A stretch of 64,000 nucleotides of DNA from Schizochytrium sp. CCTCC M209059 (lineage: Eukaryota > Sar > Bigyra > Thraustochytrida > Thraustochytriidae), in NCBI GenBank assembly GCA_000818945.1, contig KN805378.1, positions 79,508 to 143,507 on the forward strand. Reading direction: 5' to 3'. The notes below the pieces were generated by a model. That model did no database searches, was not told where the DNA came from, and saw only the letters and a list, made by a program, of their open reading frames with translations. Position numbers and translations under genes: made by a program. Shown piece after piece: positions 8,701 through 17,383 of this stretch. The first letter of the stretch is position 1. Every line of letters begins with the position of its first letter.

Positions 8701-11145
8701 CTCGCCAAGGCTGCAGAGATGGTCGAAAGAGACGTGGTGCTTGTGGGGGCGAGCGCCGTCGAAGATCAGCTGCAGCTTGGCGTTCCGCAGGCCATCAAAA
8801 CGTTGCGTGACGCTGGTACCCAAGTTTGGGTTCTCACAGGAGACAAGGTGGAAACGGCTATCAACATTGGCCTCTCGAGTAACCTGCTCGACTCTTCAAT
8901 GTTCCAGCTCAAGCTGATTGGCGACGATGTGCATCACTTGGAATCGCAGCTCGACGAGATTCTCGATGTCTTGCAGCAGGCGACGGATGGCGTAGACCTG
9001 AACTGGGATCGCTTTCACACATCGTCTCACATTCAGCGTCACCTCACTCTCGATGAACGTGATGGAGCGCAGAATACAGAGTCTGCCTTTGGTTCGACCA
9101 TGTCAAAGGTGAAAGCTTGCCTGGTGTCCTTTGCACGTCCTTTTCGCGAGTTTCGCCGCTTCCTGCACAACTTTTTGCAGGCGCGATCAACGAACAAACA
9201 ATTTCAGGCCAATGTTGCGCTTATTGTGAGCGGTAACGCCCTGGAGCAGCTCTTACACGAGCAAAAGGGTTCCATCGAACTGCAACAGAAACTTCTTTAC
9301 GCCGCGCGCGCTTGTAAGGTCGTCTTGGCGTGCCGCGTGAGCCCTGCGCAAAAGTCTCTTATTGTTGAAATGGTGCGCTACGCTCCAGACATCAAGAAGC
9401 TTCCTACGCCGCCTGTCACGCTTGCGATTGGCGATGGCGCCAACGATGTGCCAATGATCCAGGCTGCCCACGTGGGTATTGGTATCTCGGGCATGGAAGG
9501 TCGTCAGGCTGTCAACAGCAGTGACTTTGCAATTGCTCAGTTCCGCTTCCTTGTTCGTCTCATGCTCGTTCATGGCCGCTGGACCTACCGGCGGCAGGCC
9601 AATCTCATCAACTACATTGTGTATTCGTGGCTTGTCTATACGGGCCTTCTCTTCATGTACCTCCCGTACAGTCTCTACAGTGGTCAGCAAATCTTTTACG
9701 AGACTCTTTACACCTCGTTTTTTGCGTACTTTGCAAACGTGGCGGTGGTGGCTCATGGTTGGTTCGAGCGCGACCTCACGCCGCAAACAGTGATGCGCAA
9801 TCCGTGGGTGTACAGCGTAGGCGTCAATTCCAACGACCTCAACTTCAAAAAGCTCGGGACCGTCACCTTTGTGTCTTTTCTTCACATTCTTCTTCTCTTT
9901 GGCTTTCTCTTTTCGGTGCTTCCGAGTACAGTGCCGCTCGATATTCTCGGCTCGGCCATGTTCGTCGGTCTCATCATGATCCTCTACACAAGGCAAGCTC
10001 TTGTGGGCTCCACCTACGTGAGCATTACCATTGGCATTTTCATATTGGATCTCATGTGCTTTTTCATCGTCATGGCCAGCGTTCAGACACCACCCATCAT
10101 CTACACCGAGTCCGAGGGCGCGGGCATGATATGGTCAGCCGTTGTTCTTTGCATGATGTCTGTTGTCGTGTTCGATTCCACCGTGCGCATTTCTCGCAAG
10201 GAATTCTTTCCGCATCCGGAGCAGGTCCTGCAGGAACTCGATCGCGGTTACTTTAAGGGCAGCAAGCATGCGCGTCATTCACATCAAGACGCTTTTCTCG
10301 TGCTGGAGGACTTTGGTCGCCTCACGGCGCTGCCCTTTGCGATTGCTACACAGCGCATTGGCAACATTATCGAGAAGCGCGAGTTCGCGCAGCGTCAAAA
10401 GGAAATGGAGAGCATCGGATCGATTTCGCAGCTGGACATGGTGGAACGGAGTTTGTCGGCCCCGGCCTCGGCGCACCTCGTGGCGTCGCGCTTCTCAGAA
10501 GACTCGACAATGATGGGCGAGCGCGCAAACTCATCGATCGCGCACCCGACATCGCAGTCTGCCTTCCAGCGCATGACACCCGCCTTTGACTTTGACTTTT
10601 CTACATTTGGAAGTGACGTGCGCGCGAGTTTCCGTCGCATGGGTGCAAACGCTCGTGCGCCGTCCTTGCGATCTGCTTCGGCGGGCAACCGTGTTCCGCC
10701 GTCCGTCAACGAAGATGATGCAGAATCTTTGCCGCATACCGACAGCGAAAGCTCGCACGTCGACAACGACGCATACATGACCTCTGCACGTCGGTTTGAT
10801 TTGCAAAAGTTCTTTCCCTTTGCGCGCAAGAAGGGTTCGCTCGAAGAGATTGCCGAGCTTGAAGAAACTGAGGAAAATGGCGACGAGGGTGAGTCCCCAT
10901 CTCCAGTGGAGGCGCAGGCACGTAGTAGCGACGAAATGGGAGGCAACGAAGAAAAGGACAACCACAAGAATGAGGACGAAGACAATGGCTCACTGCCTTC
11001 CCCTCCTGCTCTTGAATCCCCTGCACATGGTAACACCACGGAGGAGGAGGAGAAGGAAGGGGTGCCGCAAGAATATCAATCAGAAGAGTCTCAGAATGAG
11101 CAAAACGAGCAAGCTGTCGATGATGAGAAGACGCGTCAGGGTTGA
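5722..11145 (+). CDS. P4-type ATPase, phospholipid flippase, with long acidic tails
   Basis: P4-ATPases move aminophospholipids from the outer to the inner membrane leaflet. The product is 1,807 residues from the ATG at 5722, much longer than the usual 1,100-1,350. Visible in order are: an acidic Gly/Asp-rich N-tail (1 to about 150); the entry motif FFPRAAGHQFLRYTNAFYLF; first membrane spans; the actuator DGET at about 360; the phosphorylation loop DKTGTLT with Asp about 633; an acidic Ser-rich insertion in the nucleotide-binding domain (about 660-800); the KGADNMML region; the hinge GDGANDVPMIQ at about 1,237; six C-terminal membrane spans; and a Ser/Glu-rich C-tail of about 330 residues. 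All catalytic signatures are intact and there is no intron. I chose 5722 because the upstream frame translates only simple repeats. The CDC50-type partner is not in this window. Confidence 0.93.
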   Translation: MAGAGEDAEDAGRGQEQPLADAQGPPEEASADRPGPDTEPTTDREADAAETEDDNLTICHSDHEDDNEELENGDGGGGGGGGGGSREDEGHQGSSGGDRDGDHDGERPMLKEAFGGRHGNQSAKDSSAQLDPELQNEAIKPTSMDDLEDEENDQATPDTLDPYARWLRILGFTVSKTVPQPGKGEKVELIQLRVPFTSTFVRQQAKKGCNERLSNTTRTAKYNIWTFFPRAAGHQFLRYTNAFYLFIAIIALIGYFGENLWTVSFNPVTIIALLIVVVGVALIFEGLDDWRRHSGDRETNNATVSRIRKGEIEETTWGELVPGDLVYVNDRESVPADIVLLASYGADAKGSTCYIETSGIDGETNLKIKEVPKFMTASLFRNVEARESLQSSRMTSKRMSSYMSTPEVQLHEKQRLARIIPTLCAGLYEYEQPNVFMQFNATFVPRSSFNGDPLENPPTENDKKSLDFKNLILRGSQLRNTKWIVGLVVYAGPETKLALSRRPSPAKFGRIDTFMNRILAVVTGIMIVLIIFADALLFTTTPDTATMWYFQYTSSTVDAFTTPGPLAYLFTFLILFSNIIPIPIIIIVEILNFYAQAVIQWDLELYHDDTDTAASCRTSNLVAEIGQITHVFSDKTGTLTRNQMKMIGCWVDGKMYGHQPPQPDESEMENVGGATSKSGNDGEKDDPAAPKSFSSEDKQALEAIIEQEVAKRNSGRIPSSPVSIPEQLSNSINGSSKRNSGGFEDLELGNAGSTIKRHADDDAGDSTDIDDDASGRNLGSEDNFGCDDDDDDASSEASMKSIDVEEVFQDAIGLLQENSNTDEHRAVLDFFVLLAVCHTVVLDWDEHGEPVLNAESPDEEAFVRAAGVCGVDLQSTSDGRIVIKTPHFEDEYKVLAVNPFNSSRKRMSLVLNRTSDNSIVLMMKGADNMMLERLAPDQTEKVEELSEALTRYSWNGLRTLVMGKRELTPDEYEEWHETYKSALVAKSSERAGALAKAAEMVERDVVLVGASAVEDQLQLGVPQAIKTLRDAGTQVWVLTGDKVETAINIGLSSNLLDSSMFQLKLIGDDVHHLESQLDEILDVLQQATDGVDLNWDRFHTSSHIQRHLTLDERDGAQNTESAFGSTMSKVKACLVSFARPFREFRRFLHNFLQARSTNKQFQANVALIVSGNALEQLLHEQKGSIELQQKLLYAARACKVVLACRVSPAQKSLIVEMVRYAPDIKKLPTPPVTLAIGDGANDVPMIQAAHVGIGISGMEGRQAVNSSDFAIAQFRFLVRLMLVHGRWTYRRQANLINYIVYSWLVYTGLLFMYLPYSLYSGQQIFYETLYTSFFAYFANVAVVAHGWFERDLTPQTVMRNPWVYSVGVNSNDLNFKKLGTVTFVSFLHILLLFGFLFSVLPSTVPLDILGSAMFVGLIMILYTRQALVGSTYVSITIGIFILDLMCFFIVMASVQTPPIIYTESEGAGMIWSAVVLCMMSVVVFDSTVRISRKEFFPHPEQVLQELDRGYFKGSKHARHSHQDAFLVLEDFGRLTALPFAIATQRIGNIIEKREFAQRQKEMESIGSISQLDMVERSLSAPASAHLVASRFSEDSTMMGERANSSIAHPTSQSAFQRMTPAFDFDFSTFGSDVRASFRRMGANARAPSLRSASAGNRVPPSVNEDDAESLPHTDSESSHVDNDAYMTSARRFDLQKFFPFARKKGSLEEIAELEETEENGDEGESPSPVEAQARSSDEMGGNEEKDNHKNEDEDNGSLPSPPALESPAHGNTTEEEEKEGVPQEYQSEESQNEQNEQAVDDEKTRQG

Positions 11146-11386
11146 GGCAGGCCGTGCATCGTGTCGAGTATGAGCACGAGAACGCGCCCCCCCCCCCCCA
11201 AAAACTCTCTCTCTCTCTCTCTTTCTCTTTTGCCAACAGAGCCGAATCAAAATTCATTCACTGGTCCTGCATTCTCTGTTGGAAAAGAAAACAAAATTAG
11301 CAGCGCAAAAGGACACACAAAGACAAGCAAGACAATCCAACGTGCATCGCAAATCACGCCGAAAAGCAACTTTGACCGCAGCGTGC

Positions 11387-13747
11387 TTACTTTTTCCTCT
11401 TGCGCTTACCGCCCTGCACCACCGGGGTCGGATAGACGGGGCGCTTGGAAAAGGGAACGTTGACAGGATTGCCACTGAGTTGCAAGCGCAGAAGCTTTTG
11501 CGCCATAAACACCGACGCCGTCTCGAGCTCGCGCAAGAGCGTCTGGAACGGATCAATGGCGATCTTGGTCGCATCCTGACGGGTGCTCAACGCACTGGCC
11601 TTAACGTCAACCATGAGGGAGAGCTCTGCTTCGAGTTCATTGTACGTGTAGTCGATAAGCTGGCCATGGTTCTTTGAGTGGAACTCGGATTCGCGCGCAG
11701 TCACCGAGTACTTGGTGCCATCCGTGCGCTCCATTTGAATAGCCAAGCGACCCGCAATAAGATTAATATCGATGGGCTTTTCGATGGCACGATACACCTG
11801 AGGTGGCGTAATAACACCCGAGCAGCACTTTACGTGCATAACGGCGACACGACCACGTCCTGTTGCATAGTGTGCCATGTAGTTGCGCAGAGATTGGGTT
11901 TCTGGCTCGGAAAAGTTCGCTGGGCCCTGGAAGCTGTCAAGCTTGGCGCCCTCCTTGAGACGCTTTCCAAAGCCCCACGAGACACCGTCGAGACCCCAGT
12001 TCGTCTCGAGATCAACGCCGTGAGAGCCAGACACAGCGACACGACGGTTCTTGCACCAGGACCGGGCACTGCTTGGCGTATGCAGGTGGGAGTAATCAAA
12101 TCCACCCGGATTAGCGATCATCACAAAGTGAAACTGCACTGCATCAAGCAAGGCCTTGGTGGTCTCACCACGGCCCTTGATGGCCATGGCAGTGTGCAAG
12201 ATTCCCATTGATGAAGTCCACTCGCAACCCTTGAGCGTACCAATGACAAAGACATGCTTGCCACGACGTCCGTTACCAACACGGAGACTCATGATGCCTT
12301 GAGGTTTCTTCTTGTCCGCCGTGTCACCAATCTCCACCAGGTCTACATCCTTGTAGTGATCTGCGAGCTCCTTGGCAACAGCAAGAATCTCACGCTGAGA
12401 ACGATAACGAAGGAAGACGCTCTTGTGCTTTCCGTACACAGGGTCGCGCGCCGTAAGGCGGTTGTAGTCTCCAGGAGGAAGAATGTCTCGAAGCGCCTTT
12501 TTCGAAAGGGCTTCGAGGTCGGCAGCATCCGAGGGAACCTCTTTGAGACTTTCGCGGAGGGCAGCAAGGCGTGCAGCTTCTACCTCCTCTGGCCGCAAGG
12601 GCTCCGGCTTGATTCGCTTAACACCTTCCTGGATAAGTTCTCCGAGACGGTCGTCATCTTCCGAGCTCGTTTCAAATGAAAAGTCGCCGCTGTCAAAGTC
12701 TTCCAAGTCTTTGAAGAGATCCTCGACATCGTCATCAGCTTGCGCCGACCCCCCGCCAAGACCCGAAAATAGGTTTTCAAGCTCAGAGTCGGTCTCGGTG
12801 GGCTCAGACTCTTCTGAAGTTGTCTTCTCTCCTTCCTCTTCTCGTTCGTCATCATCTTCTTCTTCTTCTTCTTCGGCCTCGCCATCTTCTCCTTCGTCAG
12901 CAGTATCTTCCTCCTCATCCTCGTCGCCCTCTTCTTCTGTTTCTCCTTTCTCCCCGTTATCAGCCTCGTCTCCAACGAAGATCTCGCCAATGGTTTCGTC
13001 ATTCGAGACCACTTCAACGTCATCGCTGCTGTCATCAACCGTGATGTCGGTTGAAGTGCCAACGTTGTTGACACGTTCCCGATCGCCACCAAATCCGATA
13101 CTTTCGGCACTCTGTCTTTTTGGCTCAAGATAAGCTTCGTGAGTGTTGGCTGACTTGTCGCGTGCGGAGAAGTCGCCTCGCAGACTACCCTCGCTTGACG
13201 CATCCACGCGCATGAGCGTGCAGGTGGAGGCTTGGAAGCGGAATGCAGGGCAACCTTGCGCAGCGCACGTGTCGCAGCATTCTTGCTCGGACGCAGCGCT
13301 GGTCTGTGCGATCACAGCGCCACCCTGCAGTGGTCTTGACAAGTCGGCAAAGGCGGTCTGGGACTCTACAAAGTACAGCGCTGCAGTGCCACAGAGCTCG
13401 TGTTTAGGATTCCGCAGCCGAAGTTCGCCGAGATGGTCGAGCGAAATACCTGCGCTCACCCTTCCGCCCTGGTCGCCAGGCTTGATGCCGACGAGCGGCC
13501 GCATCGTCTCGCTCGCAGCGGACTCCTCGGTCGTCGTTGTCGTCGCGCCGCCAAAGATGAGCTCAGGGAACATGTGCGAGCACAGCATCAGGATGCCCAC
13601 CAGCGCAAGTCCGAGGCCGATCTTGAGCTTCCGCGTGGCCTGCGCGCTCCTGCGGTGCTCCTTGCTGTTCTCCGCCTGCAGCCTGCGCCAGTCGTCCTCG
13701 CGCCGCCGCGCCGAGCGGCCGCCGCCGCGCACGTTGCGCATGAGCAT
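11387..13747 (-). CDS. M14 carboxypeptidase-like pseudoenzyme with PAN/Apple-like domain, type II membrane protein
   Basis: This encodes 786 residues. A basic N-tail is followed by one membrane span (about 41-64), a PAN/Apple-like cysteine module (about 118-208, with ECCDTCAAQGCPAFRF), a long Glu/Asp linker (about 235-385) and an M14 carboxypeptidase fold up to about 760. The basic tail KRKRKK ends the protein. Compared with the neighbouring paralogue, catalytic positions are changed. HGRE is KGCE (K506, E509), so the first zinc His is lost. NRNWG is ETNWG, so the substrate Arg is lost. VHCCSG is VKCCSG, so the second zinc His is lost. The catalytic Glu region VETRG reads VDVKA. It is therefore probably inactive but folded, perhaps a binding protein. 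The ATG at 13747 is preferred; the frame extends to 14017 through promoter-like sequence. Confidence 0.85.
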   Translation of the reverse strand: MLMRNVRGGGRSARRREDDWRRLQAENSKEHRRSAQATRKLKIGLGLALVGILMLCSHMFPELIFGGATTTTTEESAASETMRPLVGIKPGDQGGRVSAGISLDHLGELRLRNPKHELCGTAALYFVESQTAFADLSRPLQGGAVIAQTSAASEQECCDTCAAQGCPAFRFQASTCTLMRVDASSEGSLRGDFSARDKSANTHEAYLEPKRQSAESIGFGGDRERVNNVGTSTDITVDDSSDDVEVVSNDETIGEIFVGDEADNGEKGETEEEGDEDEEEDTADEGEDGEAEEEEEEDDDEREEEGEKTTSEESEPTETDSELENLFSGLGGGSAQADDDVEDLFKDLEDFDSGDFSFETSSEDDDRLGELIQEGVKRIKPEPLRPEEVEAARLAALRESLKEVPSDAADLEALSKKALRDILPPGDYNRLTARDPVYGKHKSVFLRYRSQREILAVAKELADHYKDVDLVEIGDTADKKKPQGIMSLRVGNGRRGKHVFVIGTLKGCEWTSSMGILHTAMAIKGRGETTKALLDAVQFHFVMIANPGGFDYSHLHTPSSARSWCKNRRVAVSGSHGVDLETNWGLDGVSWGFGKRLKEGAKLDSFQGPANFSEPETQSLRNYMAHYATGRGRVAVMHVKCCSGVITPPQVYRAIEKPIDINLIAGRLAIQMERTDGTKYSVTARESEFHSKNHGQLIDYTYNELEAELSLMVDVKASALSTRQDATKIAIDPFQTLLRELETASVFMAQKLLRLQLSGNPVNVPFSKRPVYPTPVVQGGKRKRKK

Positions 13748-14464
13748 CTTTCCCCGCGGTCTCGAGCCCGGATCTCGGCGCCTCGCCACTCCACGTTCGG
13801 CCGGCCGCGCGAGGGACCCGGACGCCGCACGCTCGCTCGAGCGGACCCGCCTCCCTCGCGGGCGGAGCTTGCCCCTCTCGGCGGCCTCGCGCGCGCCGCG
13901 AGCCGCGTGGTTGCAGACTTGCTCTGCTCTGCTCTGCTGTGCTTGCTCTGCTGTGCTCTTCTTCGGGGTCGCGGTGGCTTGCCGGCTACTCGCGCTTTGC
14001 GACCTTTGCGGGCGCAAACCGCATTCCGCACTTGCCGCCGCGCCGCAAGTGTGCTATGCGCGCCGCGCGAAGGGCGCTTTCACGTGCGGCAAGTGGGGAT
14101 TACGCTGCTCCAAGGGCGGCTAACGGGCAGGCAGTCGGCTCTCACAGGAAAAATAAAAAATATGCAAGGGAGAGAAAGAAGGAGGCCCGAGCAAGCAGCA
14201 GCAACCAAGCTCCTGGCTCATTCATGTTGGCAAAGACGGATCGCCCGCGCTCGCGACGGCGACGGCGGGGAGCCGAGTCGGCCTCTCTGTCTGTCTGTCT
14301 GTCCGTCTGTCTGCTCACCTGCTTGCTCGTCCGCTTGCTTGCTTGCTTGCTTGCTTGCTTGCGTGTCTCGGATTTCGTGGTGTCTGCACGGCGAGGTAAA
14401 AGCAAGGTGAGACCTTGCGAGAGTCTTGCAATTTTGCTACGTGAGCTGGAGAGCTTTGTCCACC
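13748..14464. promoter_or_regulatory. Bidirectional promoter region between the two carboxypeptidase paralogues
   Basis: This divergent interval holds three copies of the CGCAAGT-type element: a minus-strand copy at about 14020-14040, and plus-strand copies at about 14043-14063 (reading CGCAAGTGTGCTATGCGCGC) and 14086-14105. Downstream are a (TCTG)n tract at about 14287-14312 and a (CTTG)n tract at about 14330-14365 within 140 bp of the plus-strand ATG. No separate gene is supported; overlapping ORFs here are GC-rich shadows. Confidence 0.5.
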
Positions 14465-16309
14465 ATGGCGCGCCTGCTGAGAACCGCGGTGACGGCCCTG
14501 GTGGTGCTCGTGGTGGTCATGCTGGGCAACGATCCAACGCCGGTGACAGCAGCGTCATCGAGGCGCAGAAAGAGCTCTAGCTCGGGCATAGAACTGTCGG
14601 ACGCCTTTTTCCAGCATTGGGCACCCTTCAAGGACTTGGAAAAGTTCATGGACGCCTTGTACAAGCAGTATAAATCGACGAAATTGATCTCCATGAGCAC
14701 CATCGGCAAGAGCGCAGAGAAGCGGAAGCTGACTCTCATGAGTATTGGCACTTCGGAGCCCAAATATCAGCTTATGCTCATGGCGACCATGCACGGCCGC
14801 GAGTGGATCACGCCATACGCTACGCTGTACACGGCGTGGCAGCTCCTCAAGTGCCATGAAGAGGGCGAGAAGCGCTGCGTCGACTTGCTCGCGAATACGC
14901 AAGTGCACTTCCTGCCTGTGCTGAACCCTGACGGCTACGAATTCACCCGCATCCCAGCATCGAAAAATGAGCAGGCGCGGCAATGGCGCAAGAACCGACG
15001 CAATTTGTGCTCCAAGTGCGAGCGAGGCGTGCATGGTATCGACCTCAACCGCAATTGGGGCGTCAAGGACCGGTCGTGGGGTTTCGGCAATGATAAGGCA
15101 ACCACCGAAGTGTACCAGGGGAAGCACCCTTTCAGTGAGCCTGAAATCAAGGCCGTTCGGGACTGGCTGCTGCACAAGGGGCGCTCCAAGCAAATTAACG
15201 CCTTTTTTGACGTACACTGCTGTTCTGGGGCTATTTTGCCCCCCTTTTACTACAATGGCGAATCTGAGCTCTTGCAATCGCAAAATCTCGATAACTGCAA
15301 GGCGATTGCCACCTCGATGAAGGCCGTGAACAAGGTTCGCTACAAGTGGCGTCCGCGCGAAAAGGAGTTTTCGGCATCAAATACGGGTATTGGCGCCGAC
15401 TGGATCTACGCGGAGGCGGGCATCCCGAACGTCTTCATTGTCGAAACGCGCGGAAACAAGACCAAACTCCTCAAGGACATTTTTGAGGTCCCCGAGGACC
15501 AAATCATCCCCATCGCTAAAGAGCTTCAAGCCGGCTTTTGGAAAATGGCCGAGCTTTTTGCCAACAAGCAAGCCGTCGTTCTCTCTGCTATCTCAGACAC
15601 CGTCGGGGAATCAGTTGAAAGTCTTTCACCGTCCGAGGCTGCAAGTCTTTTGGCTGCGACAGATTCTCTGATTGGCTCGAGCAGCGCTGGTGGCGGTTCG
15701 AAGGGAGCTTCTGTTGATGCCATCGCAACGGCGCTCAGAGGCTCAAGCGTCGCTGCTGTCGAAACTGACGTACAGGATAATGTTGAACCTGGCGACATGA
15801 GTCTCGACGATCTTCTTGCAGCCTTTGATGACCCGTCCATCAAGTCCAAGGCCAGGGCCAAGTCGACGCCAGCACCAGAGTCAAAGTCTGAGTCGAAGCC
15901 ACCGCTTCCGGCCGCTGAAACGAAGACGAATGCGGACGATGCCCAGATCGACATGGACGACACAAGTTCAACGTCAACTGAATACGCGGATGATGGCCCC
16001 GATGTAGAAGCAGAAGCAGGTATCATCGTCGAAGAGAATGACAAAGCTGACGCCAGTGTCGACATTGAGAGTAATATCGAGCTCGACGACGTCATTGCGG
16101 ATATCAACGATAATACAATCTCTGAAGTAGGCGAGCAGAGTCAGGATAGCAGCAATGACGACCAGGGTCAATATGGCGACGCCCGCGAAGGTGGAGATTT
16201 TACCTTGGATACAAGCGACGAGGATGAGAATAATGGCAGCATCGAGAACGAGGATGGCACAGATGATGACGTGGACTCGTCCGACAATAGCAATGACGAC
16301 GACGATGAC

Positions 16310-16344
<35 letters not shown>

Positions 16345-17056
16345 CAAGGACAACAACAATAAAGATGAAAGTGTCGGTGACGATGATGACGAAGACAACG
16401 AAGAGGTGAATACGAATGAGGAGAGCGACGACGACGACACGGACGCCGAATTTGAAAATCTGTTCGCCGAGATCACGAAAAACGCGAAAGAAGGCAGAGA
16501 TGACGGCAAAAGAGACCCTCAAAGCGTGCAATCCGAGTTCAAGGACGAGGACACGGGCGACGTAAATGCGCCAGAAGACGGTGATGACGAGGATGTCGAC
16601 TCGCCTGACTTTGAACAAAGGCTCGATGAAGAGGCTAACGCCCTCCTCGGCGCTGACGATGGTGATGATGAAGAGGAGAAGGATAGAGACGACCATTATA
16701 AACATGGCAGCAAATTGCAACATGGCGGTGCCCGAGGCGATGAAGACAATGGCCTAGAAGAGACTGGCCATGAAGTAGCATCAAATGTGCGTAGCAGCAC
16801 ACGACGCTTGCCGAGGACGGAAAGCGCGGGTGCTCTGCCAAAGTATACCGAGGAGGAGCGCCGTGAGCGCCTTGAAAACTATCGCAAGATGCGACACGAT
16901 ATGGACCCAAATCTCCGCCGTGAGATCGAAGCTATTCGCGATGGCAATTCTAGCAAGTATGTGCGCATGGCTGGCGTAGCTCTTCTGACAGTCGGGGCTT
17001 TTGGCGGCGCAGTAATTGTGTCGCGGCGACGACGAAGTCGTTTCAAGGGCGAGTAA
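14465..17056 (+). CDS. Active-type M14 zinc carboxypeptidase, membrane-anchored, with acidic stalk
   Basis: This encodes 863 residues. A signal peptide (LLRTAVTALVVLVVVML) precedes the M14 peptidase domain (about 45-355). The zinc ligands and catalytic residues are all visible: H110 and E113 in HGREW, the substrate Arg in DLNRNWG, H251 in VHCCSG, and E327 in VETRG. It should cleave C-terminal residues from peptides outside the cell or in the secretory lumen. A very acidic linker of about 400 residues follows, including a run of about 14 consecutive Asp near nt 16300-16340. A C-terminal membrane span (MAGVALLTVGAFGGAVIV) then ends in RRRRSRFKGE, which predicts a type I topology. The ATG at 14465 has a strong context (CCACCATGG) and begins the signal peptide. 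It is head-to-head with its degenerate paralogue. Confidence 0.9.
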
Positions 17057-17383
17057 GCCAAGTGTCTGTACTTTGTCAGAGCAGGGGCTGTCGGTGGCGA
17101 GTGAGAGCAAAGCAGACTCGCTTGCTTACTTGCTTGCTTTGGTTTATCCGACGTCAAGCTCGAAAAGTTGACAAACCCTTTCACTTCTCTTGGTGTCCAC
17201 GGTCTTGCTGCTCGATCGAGCGCGCGCTCTGATTGCATCACTGCGGCGCGATGAAAAACAATACACACAGAAGGAAAAATTGTAGAAGAAAAAAAGAAAA
17301 TGGTCAGTGTCACAGTAGTTCACCACACACACACAATTTACATTTCATGTCGAATAAATGATTTGCCTGTGATCCAGTTTTGA
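17057..17383. other. Convergent 3' ends of the carboxypeptidase and MORN genes
   Basis: This is a short convergent interval with a CTTG repeat (about 17120-17137) and a CA-rich tract (about 17322-17336). I see no gene here. Confidence 0.5.
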
